Shown here one piece after another: positions 23,344 to 35,277 of a stretch of DNA of 64,000 nt. The stretch's first letter is position 1. The number at the start of each line of letters is the position of its first letter. The notes beneath the pieces were generated by a model. The model was given only the letters and a program-made list of their open reading frames with translations, ran no database searches and had not been told where the DNA came from. The translations under genes were made by a program, and so were the position numbers. The stretch covers positions 85,906,777 through 85,970,776 of the forward strand of contig OZ018337.1 in the NCBI GenBank assembly GCA_963969495.1. Reading direction: 5' to 3'. This DNA is from Ceratothoa steindachneri (taxonomy: Eukaryota > Arthropoda > Malacostraca > Isopoda > Cymothoidae).

Positions 23344-23707
23344 GTCATTATTTAAAGTTATTTGTAAAACTAGCATGGATTGTTAACTCAGAATCTATGA
23401 ATTCATTAAAATTATAGTGAAATACCATTTTTAAAATACTCTGAGGTTTTGGTTTAAATATTTACAAGAGAAAGGCATTAATTTATTTCTAAAGCAACGT
23501 AGTAGGGGTTTGATCTTATTTTTCTTATCGTCATTTCATCTAGGAGTCGGAGTAAACAAACTGGCAAAACTATAGAACTCAAATAAAAGATAACAAGATT
23601 TTTCACACATGGAAGTAAACTCACACCAAAACAACAGTCATCTCCATTTACTACAAACAATCTACACTAAGCCATCAAATCCTACAAAACCTCCAAAATG
23701 ACTTACC
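23344..23707. other. Sequence between BEL element and LINE remnant
   Basis: No gene recognised. It lies downstream of the LINE reading frame end (the LINE is on the minus strand), so part of it may be the LINE 3' untranslated region. The BEL element inserted at its left edge. Confidence 0.4.
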
Positions 23708-24640
23708 TTACCGAAGTGCCATGCCACGGCAGACAATGGTGGCCATGGAATACCACATCTCTTTGTCTCTTGTCAATTGTATCATCTGTCCAGCCATATT
23801 TTCCGTCTCCCACTGTCCTTATTATTCCATCTATATACTTCTTACTTTTTCTGCCTCTTGCTCTTCTTGCTGGGGTTTATTCTTTTCCTCTTCGCATAAC
23901 ATGTCCTAAAACTCTCATTTGAATACCTCTTAGATTCTTCAGTAATTCTCTTGCAGTTCCCATTGGTCTTGTATATTTTCATTTGAAATTCTCTCCATCT
24001 ACAATATCTTCAACACCACATCGAGAATGCCTCCGAATTTATCTATATCTGCAGTTTGATCGTCAAAACTTCTGATTCATACAACAGCACAGACTAGACA
24101 TAAGCTTTAACAGTTATTTTTCTTCTATTTTTCTTGATAGGTGTCTATTACATACGATATTCCTCATTTTCTGAAATTCCTTCTTTGCCTCTCAGATTCT
24201 TCCCTTAATTTCCCCGTTACATCTTCTGTCTTTGGTAAAATAACTTTTCAAGTAGCAAAATCTTCTTATCTGCTTCTTTGCTTTGTCATTTACTCTTATC
24301 ATGCAATTAGTGACCTGTGCCTTTTTACTAATTTCCATAAACTCAGTTTTATCCACATTTATTGACAAGATCTTTTCTTGACTCCTTTCTTTTACGACTG
24401 TTCAAATGTCTTGAACTTTTCACCGGGTGTTAGCAATCCGTATCGTGTCCTCAGCATACCTTAACTTGTTTATATTTTGCCCTTCTATGTTATTAGCTTC
24501 TATATATTTAATTGATCTCATTATCATCTCGCCGTACTCGGAGAAAAGATCTAGACAGAACGCACCCTGTCTTCCTCCTCTTCTTATATCTATCCAATTA
24601 CTCAAATTTCCCCCAACCCTTACTGCCGCCTCCTGATTTC
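23708..24640 (-). pseudogene. LINE (non-LTR) reverse-transcriptase C-terminal part
   Basis: Minus-strand translation gives, in order and with several stops and frame changes: IRRGGRQGAF..LFSEY (the RGVRQGC..SP.LFN block), INKLRYAEDTIRIAN (the YADD box with Glu for the first Asp of the pair), INVDKTEFMEISKK (N..KTE.M), and a CYLKSYFTKDRRCNGEIKGR segment (FCYLGS...D..C..EI..RI). Then come KMRNIVCNRHLSRK, GHVMRR and a Trp-His-Gly-Thr tail before a stop at 23708-23710. This is the order of an animal LINE endonuclease-reverse transcriptase, 5'-truncated. The clade (CR1, Jockey or RTE-like) is not resolved. Confidence 0.85.
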
Positions 24641-27600
24641 AATGTAGTTTGGGTAAAATCTCCAACATATATCTCAAAAACCTTGCCAATACCTGAACCT
24701 TACAAATCCTTCAATCTGGAAAAAACATGATATCATACCGATTTCTGAGGGGTTAGTTTATTCCTGCTACCATCATTAAATCGATATTGAATCATAGTAA
24801 ATACCTAAAGGTATCTGTATATGCATATTCAAAAGAATAATTAATGGAGTTGTTTCTATTATTATTAATAATTGCGATCCTCGACCCTTTTATTAGGTGG
24901 GCTTCACTGACTAGATAAGTAAACAAATTAATACCACTACGACAATAGCTGGTAAACCAGTGCATACTAGAACCACGTAAACTACGGGCAGCAAAATAAC
25001 AGGTAGAAGTGTACCATTGCATTATGATGCCATCCTTCATAGTTATCAACCCTTTGGACTTCAAAGGTCAGTGACCCGTAATGCGTCAAATGAGTGTGGA
25101 TTATAAAACTCTTTGGTCGGGTCCATAAACACTATAGTGATGTAGTGTTGGCTCAGAGGAAGAGGCGATAGAGAAGGAGGTTTCGTAATTCGCTGTATGT
25201 ATGATGATTTATGAGCCTAAAATTACGTGCCCGTATGCATCAGAGTAGCTCCACAACAAAACAGTGGTTAACCACTTACGAGTTACCCAATTGTTTGAGA
25301 TAGCCCAATTAAGAGAAGCAGAAATCGCGAAGAGTGTAATTTCCCCACACCATTTAATGGCATCTCTTCAGCGATACTGTTGTTATTTGTCAGCCAGTAT
25401 TAATCTATCAATTATAATCACGCCGCAAACTCAAAGTGACATGGAGGAAATATATTAATCTTGCTTCAAATTATAAAATACGGTAAAAGTGGGATGAATA
25501 TAGCGAGTTCAAGATGTTGGTATTCTTGTTAGGTAGACAAAAGGCGAAAGTATGCTTGAATCTGGAATGCTGAAGATGTAAATGACATCATCTGAAAAAA
25601 AATGCTCGGTCTGCGTTCAAAAACGTTGTCAATGGGTGTCTAGTCAACAGCAAAGCGGAGAAATGCTTCAAAAGTTCAGCAGCATCGGATATACAAGGTC
25701 ACTCAAGACACACTCTTTTTCACTTTATTTTATAATTATTCCAAGCGAATCTTAGTGGTGAATTGCTTCATCAGGAGATACACTTGGTGGAGAAGAAATG
25801 TCGGAAAAAATTGGAAGAAACGATGATTAGTGGCTATATATGGAACTTGGTTCGCGAAGATTATTAAAGACGCCATCTTTTGTTGATTACTAAGCTTACT
25901 CATGCTTTTAATTCATCGATCTTCCAATATAGTTATAATATTGTTGCAGTATTTTTACTTCCTCGTTTTATTATATTATGACCAATATATTCTACTGCAA
26001 TATAAATATAATCTCTTTTTTTATTTTATCCCGCCTCCGTATTAGCGACCGGAGATTTTAGTATCGCTGTGGACAATTTATTCTTACTTTAAGCTTAAAT
26101 TGGGCATAAACGAGGAATCTAAGCACATTCGAGTCGTATTTTCAAAATCGTTCTTTAATTAATATCTTCCCGTTTCGACACGCACTAGTATTTTATTCTT
26201 ATATAAGTTTGTTATAGATGTTTAATCATTGCGCAAACTCATCGTTTGATTGGGAAATTCTTTTCTCTGGTAAATTCCTTCATGAAATGACCGACACAAA
26301 TTAAACATAATTTATAATTACATTATACTCCAATTCCGTGATTTTCTCACCTAAGATTTAGAGCAAGGAAAAGATTTCTCACAGAAGAAAATTATTTTCC
26401 TTACATTTCCTTTCTTGAATCGATTTCAGGCCTTTTGACGAATATCCTCACAAGGTTTATGATTGTGTTTACGATCTGTAAAACGATTCAAAATGGGTTC
26501 AATTCCTCTGTTCTCTTTCCCAGCGGAATGAAACCTTAGGTCGTTCGAATATATTGCACTACTGATCTTTATCTTTCTTTCTTATACATATTTGATTGAG
26601 TCAAGATAAGACTTTTAATATAAATAGAAATGTCCAGTAATTTTTATTATTGAATTGCAGTTATATAAGGCAATATTAAATCAGTACTCTTGCTATTATT
26701 GTCTAATTAATATTAAAGTAATGGATCATTTGAATGTTAAGTCTTCATGCCATTAAACAATTCACATTCATCTGCTTTGAAATCCATTTTGGAAAATGTG
26801 AAACGGCAAACGAGTGTTTTTTATTATTATAATTGATACAAAACCAAAATCTACGCAGATTGTTTTTATAAAAAGACGATTTAATAAGGTAAAAAGGAGT
26901 CAAAGGTTCAAATCAGAAGTGCCTTGAGGGAGACTACTTAGCCACTAGGACCAACGAGAGTCAGCATTTTGGGACATTTCCTAGTACTGTACAGTCACTA
27001 TTTCGCATCAAATTTCGCGTTTTAAAGACTCATATCCGTTTATATGCTAAGAAATCTAGAATTTGGGGGGGGGGGGGGTGCTCCCTTTAATTGTAAGCAA
27101 TTTGATTTTTCTTTGCACTTTGTAAATGGAAAATATTAAAAGGAGACTTTGTTTATTTAATATTAACATGAGATCGAAAAATATCTGCTTAATTAATATT
27201 CTAATTTTTTTCTTTTTAATTAATTTCAAATAAATCCACGAATCAAAATGGCAAAGGAGTTTGGAAAGAAACCAATCCCTTTCTCACATCCAAACCAAGG
27301 GAATTATTTAAGTAAGTTAACCACTCCGTAGTTAAACAATTGAGGAACATTGTCAATATTGATGCAACCTCTTTTCTTATATCTTTGGGGAGGGAAGGGG
27401 GGGAAATTAAAAAATAATTTTACTTTCATTTAAAAGAAGGGCAATAATTTCTTTCAATTTCGTCATTGCTTTATCTTATACCTAAAGTGCATTATTTAGA
27501 GTAACCTTTACTAGTATAAAGTTAGATGAAGTAAATCGTATAGATAATGGTCTTAAACAAAAAAGCAGGAGGGAGTGTAAGATTGGTTGTTATAAGCCTG

Positions 27601-27880
27601 ATGCGTGAAAGAGTTGGTATGTTTTCTTTTGTAATACTATCCCTTAACTTTGTCTCAGTCAGTTAAGTTAGTAATATCAAAAGAAAACAGAGATTAAGAA
27701 GAATAAACACTCCGGCACTACTGAATACACCAAGAGCGTTCAGCCTTTAATAAATAGGCCAAGACGGGTTGCATGTTTTAAACGTCTAGAAATCAAACGG
27801 GCAAAAAGAGGAAAAATGCTAAATTGTACAAATTTGTAATCCTTCCAAACAAATTATTGATATTAGTTATCGTGGTATAG
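24641..27880. other. Unassigned AT-rich sequence
   Basis: No gene or element identified. A 14-base perfect palindrome AGTGGTTAACCACT sits at 25263-25276 and a run of 14 G at 27065-27078. Confidence 0.45.
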
Positions 27881-29000
27881 CCGAGTATATAATATAATAT
27901 CTATTATTAGTATAAAGGGGGAGAGCTCAGCTATTAGAGCAAACCGCCCAATGACTGAACGCTACGTGGATGCGCGAATTAGAAAGGTCAGGTTGAGGTG
28001 CGGGTCAATACGCTTAACTAATCAGGTTAAGTCCGAGGTTGGCGAGATTCGAATAACGAGGACGAGAGTGAAGTTCAGGTTAATTAAAAATAAACCGAAC
28101 GAAATATAAAAGTTATTTACAAATTAAAAATGATCAAAATGATATCTAGAAAAATTCTAAGTTGGATGATGATTTATCTTTACCGGTGGAAAAGTCTAAT
28201 TTCTACTAAATATTTTCGAGCTAAAGGGGAAAAAAGGAAACTAATAGATCGGAGAATGACAGCGACTTCAAGGAGGCTTGAGGAAAAGTATGGGCTCGGC
28301 GAGACAAACTTGATGGTGTCTTCAAAGTGAGAATCTTCGTCAGGAGAAAAGCGGCAATGAAGGGTATGGTCGGTACCTTAATTGCGGGGCTGTGAAGGTG
28401 TAAGTTCTAACTTTAGCTGATGGTTAAGCGGGAAGCTGGAATCTTTGGTAATTCTCCGGGGAGTTATGGCTACCTCAGGGTGACTTCGCAAGGCTGGGTG
28501 CTTGGAGGTCTCGAAGAAGTAATCCGCACAGCTGCTTCAGAATACGACAGGGGCACATGCTTCCGTTTACCCGTGATGCCTTTCTGGGCAGAAAGTGTCA
28601 GCCTTCAGTTGGGTACACAAAAAAACACTGACTTGGGACGAGGGAGGTCTTCTTACGAGCGAGCTTTGTAATTTACTACTGTCTCAAGGCGGCTAAGGGG
28701 TTTAAATATGAAGATACTCCTCATGCGGGAAATTGGAAATAACTTTAGGAAATTCCCAGGGGCCAGCAGAAGCGCCAAACTGTCGGCGATAAACATTTCT
28801 TTTACCCTTTCTTTCCATCTCCGTGCGGAAAACTGTTGGAATTTACAACCACGTAGGAGATTTTGTTCACACTCTACTTGGATCGTACGATGGGGAGGGG
28901 GATCTGGGCGTGATTCACCATGTGAATCTCCGCCGCAAGGGGTCTGGCTAACCATGTGGTTTCCAGCAACGTGCTAAACATTGCAAAGAAGGGAACAAAG
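27880..29000. other. GC-elevated segment of unknown origin
   Basis: Base composition rises sharply against both flanks, and many short frames open on both strands (for example 28420-28671 plus, 28653-28955 and 28874-29098 minus). None carries a recognisable motif. A perfect hairpin GATTCAC-CAT-GTGAATC lies near 28912-28928. Within this window such composition otherwise marks LTRs, so an old LTR or another mobile element is my best guess. I could not find TG...CA ends or a target duplication. Confidence 0.35.
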
Positions 29001-31000
29001 TGGTATCCTTCCACACTAGTTTCAATGTCGGCCCCCCCAAAACAAAAATTTCTAGAGATTTCTGATGGTAGACAGTTCAATATTTCTTCAAGCGTCATTA
29101 ATTTTCTGCATATGCCATTACTTCTGATTAGCTTATACTAAGCAATTTAATGCATTAAATGCAACTGTACACATGTTGCTTCGAAATATTAGGTCATTTT
29201 GAAAATTTGAGGTTCTTGGAAAAGTAAAAAATATATATTTAATAAAACTTAATCCACTGCAGAGTGACGCATAGAATACGACATATTCTTTATACAATTC
29301 TATATTTTATCATTTAAATCAAAAAATAATGAATTTTTATAACAATTGTCAATAAAAGTTTAATTAGTAATCTAAGTGATTAAAATATAAGATCGAGTTG
29401 GTAACAAAAAAAAAAATTAATCAAGTGGGATGTGTACAACATGGGTTGATTTTGATTAGTACAAGACGTTCCTGATTTCCCAGGGGAAGGAAAGTTAGGA
29501 TAAATGGTCGAATGATGGGGACTCATTGGCTGAATGTTTTCCACTGTCATTTATAAGAGCAAGTATTTATAAATCCCGAAATTTTGAATCAAAGAAATGT
29601 AGTACATAGAAGGAATAACAGGAAAGATGATGCGATAGGAGTAAATTGCTTTTATTAGCGATATGAACAAAATTTCGAAAATGCCTGCCAATAAAGAACG
29701 GAACAATGAGCTGGTGTTCTTAGATGGCGCAAAGCCATACAGAGGAAACTGCGAGTTAGGAAATTTATGAAATGAACAAATCGAATCAATTTATATCTTG
29801 AAAGCCCCAAAATTTAGATTCTTTTCACGACGTCTTGTCCTATATAGTGGTAATTGGATCCTATTATCTTTCATTCGGAATAAATTAATTAAATTATATG
29901 GATATTGAAGGCACGGCGTCGTAATTAGGAAAACCTGTATGGTGCTAAATAACAGCAAATTGGTGATTTTACTCAAGTAAAAATAAAACGTTTTATAAAA
30001 GCAGAACAGAGAAGTGGATTAGTGCTGCACAACATTTCATGTAGAAGAATAGAAGTTGGTAAGATTAAATAAATGATTATGAGTAAATTAATGATACTAA
30101 ATAGAATAAGGTTCGTAGGCAACTTTTGGTGATTGAACTCCTCCAGTAATTCAATAATCATTTCTTTACATTTAAGAGAACAACGCTGATGTTCTAGTTA
30201 TAACATTCCCAAGAATTTGATATTTAAGCTACTTTCTTAAACTGACTTAAAACGAGGAAGCCCCCTAATAAATCTCAACCTCAATTTGGTGTGGACAACT
30301 AAGAATAAATTACAGTCAGAATACAGTAGAGAGTATGTTTTGATGGTTTTATTTTAATTTTTATTGCTTATTAACCTTTTATCTATAATAAGTACAACCT
30401 TGGAGATACCTTTTCTATATGTACTTTGAGATTCGTTACTTCCTGGTGAATTATGAAATTGATTTGTTTCTATATTCGCTGGTTTTGTCACAAACAAGAG
30501 CCTCTGTCCTTTACCTTTTTAAAATATTAAAAAACATTAATTGTGTAAGTATTTTGCCACCAGTGTGCGGTCAATTTGTGTGCAAGAAATCATTTGGGCA
30601 TCATTAAGCCTTTGAACTCTTTCACACCTGTAATAAAATTTACCCGAATTATTTAACAATGAAATCACTTAAGGTATTTTGCCATCGATTTTCCCCAATT
30701 CGCCCTGGTATGAATGGCAATACTAAAGTCCTCGTGGCGTCAAAGATGGTGGGTAAGATTTAAAAAAAATTCATATTATTACGGACTTTTGTAATAAACA
30801 AAGTATCAACGCAATATCAGAACTTTGCGTCTAATAATAAAATATACCTCAAATTCAATATCTACTACTTTACTAAACTGTGTGGTCTACGTGAGTCAAA
30901 TATACTAAAAATAACCCATCGGTATGCCATAATTTCGTCTACTGTAGCATCTCGTTCAATGCGGCTTCTGCCATCTTTGTTCATTCCATATCAATCCCTA
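29001..31000. other. Unassigned AT-rich sequence
   Basis: Nothing recognised on either strand apart from short AT-rich frames. Confidence 0.45.
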
Positions 31001-31019
31001 AGTTATCCAAAGTATATAG

Positions 31020-31900
31020 AGTACCAGTCTCTAATCACTCTTTCACTTTCAAATGGTGCACAAAAAAGGCTACTTCCCAATTTACTCTCACAAGTCCCGC
31101 CACTTTTAGCATAATAACAACTTTATCATCTCCTCCTGATGATTTCCCACTTTTAAACCTCACACAGCACTAAGAACCTCTTGAATGCTTATCTCTTCCA
31201 TACACCGAACCAACACCTGCTTTACTCTCCTGGTGCCATTCATATTTACATTTGAATGAACTTCCTTACCCACATCTTGCAACTCATTAAATTATTCTCG
31301 CCATTTCCATGTTATCTTTACCTTTATGTATACACATCTAATTGTCTCCTTCTTACTCACCCTTTTCTCTTTCTTCTTCCATTTGTGGTTCATCACCATT
31401 CTCGCTTTTTTTTTCCTATATTCTACTCTTTAATCTTCTTTCTTTCCTTTCAAAATATTTTCCGGTTGACATCTTGATTTTCATTCGTCTTTCCAATTCT
31501 GGTTATTTTTTCAATTTCTTTTCATACCCTTTTATGCATTTAACCACATATCTCTCAAATCATAATATTTAACTCTAATTATTATCAAATACACCTACTT
31601 CTATCTTTTCATTATACTTTTTGATCGTCATTCGACTCTTCAGCAATTTGGTGCTATTTTAAATTTTTCTAAACACGCAGCCATCACATTACCTCCTACT
31701 ACTTCCTTTAATTCCTATCACATTTTTTTAGCATCATGCTCATACTTATTAGCTCTCTTTCACTTTATGTCATTATAATATACTTTTCCATTTCTCTCTT
31801 ATTAAATATCCCTTCATTTTTGATTCTCCATTCACTTCATCCTAACACACTTCTTATACACACTACATCCAATTTAATCAAGGAGATTAAAGGCATATGA
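31020..31900 (-). pseudogene. LINE remnant: linker and start of RT
   Basis: On the minus strand, between about 31330 and 31080, the translation reads WKWRE-stop-FNELQDV, then EEISIQEVLSAV, GLK and (after a frame change) GKSSGGDDKVVIMLK. This corresponds to the W..YF..LLN / EEV..AI..LK.GKAPG.D.I..EMLK stretch before the RT fingers of animal LINEs. Sequence up to about 31900 is Lys/Glu-rich in the same orientation and probably the preceding linker. Heavily mutated. Confidence 0.6.
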
Positions 31901-33485
31901 TCAGATGGTCACATAATAATACATTTTAAATACCTTTCACGTCACATTCTGTCCTTTTTGGAACAGTTCAATAAAGTCTTATGTTTTTCCCTCTTATTTG
32001 TTGGTTAGGAAGAAATTTATGTTTTGAAACTAAAGTGAATTAATTATTAAAAAAGGAAATTAGTTACATAATTCATAACCTTGACATTTGGAAAATGGGA
32101 ATTAAACCTCATTTGTAACAATTAATAGCATAATTTTTGTCTATATTACCTAAACTTTCCCTACAATGAATCAAGGAATATAAGAGGGAGAATAGCAATA
32201 TAATTTCGGAGGAAATCTCTTATAAAATTTGAAATATAATTTAAACAGAAATGAGGCTTCTAAAGAATGGTAAGTCTTATTTTTTAAATATTCCTTTTCG
32301 ATACATTATAATTAAAAGAGATTTTCATTTTCTATGTAGATCTTTGGCCTTTTCTTCTTTTCTCTCTCAATGTTCGGGGACGACAATATAAAAGAAAAAA
32401 TCCACCTAGCCTATGTAGAAAACAACAGATAAAATCAACAAAGACAATAAATCTGACCTAAATTTAGACTTATGTAAAAGAGGTCTCAATCCTCAACTAA
32501 AACAGACGCTCTAAGCAACTTAAACTAACCTAGGAAATATATTCGTAAGAAGACTTTAGGTAATTCACTTAAGGCGCAATTTTAAAGGAGGAATGTCGAG
32601 TATCCACCTACTTACTATAGGCATAAAATTGCAGATGTGCTTATAAGTTGAGTAACTTAGCTTTAGTTGAAGAAGCCATGAAAATTACGTCTGTCTTAAC
32701 CTTTTTTCTAGGAATTAAAATTTTCTATGAGACAAAAGGATGTAATTTCTGATACGAAAGGAGAATTTACCTCAATAAGATTCAATAAAATGATAATGCA
32801 TTTATATAACGAGATCAAAGAACGTTAGAATAATATTGTAAACCGAAATTAGCCGCATTTTCTCGAAATTCCTAAGCCGAGTTAAACAATTAGAACAGGA
32901 AACTACTGCAAACAGCTGGATGTAATGTGTTGAAAGTTCCTCCCAAATCAACAAATATGTAATTGCATGAAATTATGTTTGGGTCATGAAGAGAAAATTT
33001 CAGGCTTCATGGTTGTCAGGACTTACGATGAGGAGTCAGAATGCTCTGTATGAGCTATACTAGTATACCCTGGTGGTTATTTGTTTATTTGCACTGAAAC
33101 TGGAAGTTCAACAGAAGAATGAGGCAAAGTAATTTTAAGGAACCGTAAAAGTTGGTATTAACTATGCATTTTAACACGAATTTAAAAGTAATATAATTCT
33201 TTGATTCGTAAAGAAATTATTCAAGATTTACGAAGAGGAGAAAAGCATCCTTTTATATATAGGTATATTTAATAACTCCTATCAAAGCGAATGGTCAGTT
33301 AGAATCATTTACATTATTTTTATCATTCTCAATGAGGAAAATGAGCCTTACTCTGTATTCAAAAACCGGATTTTGTTTTAGATTTAGTTAAATTCATCAA
33401 ATGCTACTTGAATTCTCTTCTTGATTAAATGGATATTGGTTGGTGTTTGGTCGCGTAGATTTCACCTTAATAGCCACACATAATA
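31901..33485. other. Unassigned AT-rich sequence
   Basis: Nothing recognised. Confidence 0.45.
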
Positions 33486-33489
33486 CTAA

Positions 33490-33840
33490 AGCTCCAATGT
33501 GTTAAATCTCTGTTTCGCGAAAGCAAAAGCCTATTTAATGTCTCTTTGTATATTGCGCCGGAATCTGGCACTTGTTAAGTACGTACGAGTGGTTGACCAG
33601 TGCCTAGTGCACTGCTCTGTGAATAGTTACCATTTTCACACCAATTTTTGTGGCCAGATTTCTCATGCAGTGTCTATCTCCCTCAGAGAGCTTAGAACTG
33701 AAACTGGCGATGAATTTTTCTGCGGTACTTCTGACATTATCTTTAGCCACGTCATACATCGGTTTCAGTTTGTAAACAAACATCATCGGAAAGTTAAGAA
33801 AATTCACAATCTCATCTATGCTTCTGACATCCCCTAAAGG
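33490..33840 (-). pseudogene. Tc1/mariner-type transposase, N-terminal fragment
   Basis: Minus-strand translation contains KFIASFSSKLSEGDRHCMRNL and ATKIGVKMVTIHRAVH, followed after a stop by SYVLNKCQI and QYTKRH. This fits the double helix-turn-helix DNA-binding half of Tc1/mariner transposases in arthropods (pattern F...V...I...P..S.R.LA......TI.RAVH.DLG.KSY...). The catalytic DDE/D half is not found downstream (below 33490). It differs from the mariner at 2.9 kb, so it belongs to another family. The open frame on the plus strand over the same bases is a shadow. Confidence 0.65.
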
Positions 33841-35130
33841 ACCGAAAATGTCGTAGCTTATTCAATTTTAACTAATTTTTAGATGAAAACGCAGATGCCT
33901 TTAGCCTTATGAAGGCTAAAGTCATATTGAGCGTGTCTAAAGTATTTAAATTTCTTCCATTAGAGTAAGCATATTTGTGATTCCATATAAATTCCAATTT
34001 AGTCTCATTTATTTAAAAGATGCCAAGAAATTCCAACTGTACCATAAAAATGTCTGTAATAATAACTAAAAGAGTTCGGCAACGCGGTATAAAATTGATA
34101 ACCGCCTTGATGAATTGAGGGATGAAAACGCAAGATCAGGATTAGGAGCGGCTCAAGTTTATGTTACCAACGTTCCGAAAAGGTCTTATTTATGGACAAG
34201 AATAAGATCAAGAGAGGAATGTTGTCTAAAGCAGGAAAGTAAAAAAAAATCAATTTTAATTTATTTAATAATATAAATACCTAAAATTGATTTCACAGCC
34301 CATCTTATAAAGAGTCTTTCCCCACATCTAAATGAGCCACTAGGTGGGTTATTCTGTAAAAGGAAAACATAAATTTAAATTAAATTTAATATTTATACGA
34401 TCCTTCCACTTATTTTGTCTATAGCTTTATATCTGTACATGGTGTTACAATATATGGATGTTATAATTACCGGTAAACTACAATACATAAAATGAGGATA
34501 TACGATTTTTCGAGGAATGAATGGTCACTTTTTCTATGCATTGGCTATTAGAGATGGGCGCCAGGATCAGGAGCGGCTCCAAACTCGAAAGCATGTTCGA
34601 TGCAATTTAAGTAATACTTCAGTTTAGAAGGTCTTTTTCTTTGCTACAATTTTGGGCAACAATCTAGGGTTTTATGACGTCAGAGAGTAGCTTTAAATGT
34701 GGGCAATCACGCTGTTGTATTTTTTAAGTTATTTTCGTTTTAGTCTTTATTCTTTATTATTTAATTAATGCCTGCACTTCTAATCAATTACGAGTATATT
34801 AGTAAGTAATGCATTGATATTTCTATATTTTCTAAGGTATTAATTTTTTTGTTTCGTTTTCGTATTTTTGAGAAACCAAAGCAGTTTTTTCACACATTGG
34901 CAATCCTTATTTTAACCTTATTTCCAACATTGGCAACCCTTAAAAAAGAAAAGCGGCTGATTATAATAGTGAAAGGTAGAGTTGTTTTCCCTTCTGTCGT
35001 TTTAACTTTTGCCGCCGAAATTTAGCATTCACGTTTTGCATTCAAATCTGGTGTTAACCTTTCGAATTAATAATATTATGAGTTTTTATAAGGGGCAGGG
35101 GGTGTGGCACCGGGAAGGCGAAGCCTCTCC
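33841..35130. other. Unassigned AT-rich sequence
   Basis: Contains a perfect hairpin CTTTAGCCTT-ATG-AAGGCTAAAG (33899-33921). No gene recognised. Confidence 0.45.
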
Positions 35131-35277
35131 ATTTCTAAAGTAACTAAAAAAAGGTTAATTTTTTCCGGCAATAGCCTAAATTAGGCGGCGATATCGTCTT
35201 TGTGTTTTTGATAAACATGCGATCGGCTCTGCACGTTTATCGAAAAAATAAAGACGCAAGCCGCCTACTTTAGAAAT
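35131..35277. repeat. Foldback hairpin with interrupted outer arm
   Basis: ATTTCTAAAGTA (35131-35142) pairs perfectly with TACTTTAGAAAT (35266-35277). After a 40-nt one-sided insertion the pairing resumes: AGGCGGC (35183-35189) with GCCGCCT (35260-35266), GTCTTT with AAGAC, and TTTTGATAAAC with GTTTATCGAAAA, closing on a roughly 14-nt GC-rich loop. The inner stem alone spans about 84 nt. It could be a MITE-like foldback element or a transcribed RNA hairpin. Confidence 0.75.

Noticed and set aside
26900..26960. GGTTCAAATC resembling a tRNA B box
   Set aside because: No matching A box, acceptor stem or anticodon arm could be folded around it.
31256..31572. Ser/Phe/Leu-rich plus-strand frames resembling membrane proteins
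   Set aside because: T/C-rich sequence antisense to a Lys/Glu-rich LINE linker; no independent support.
33499..33837. 112-codon plus-strand frame
   Set aside because: The minus strand of the same bases reads as the N-terminal half of a Tc1/mariner transposase, so the plus frame is a shadow.
34120..34590. Two similar phrases, GATTAGGAGCGGCTCAAG (34138) and GATCAGGAGCGGCTCCAA (34565)
   Set aside because: The match is under 20 bases with no extension on either side, so not enough for a repeat call.
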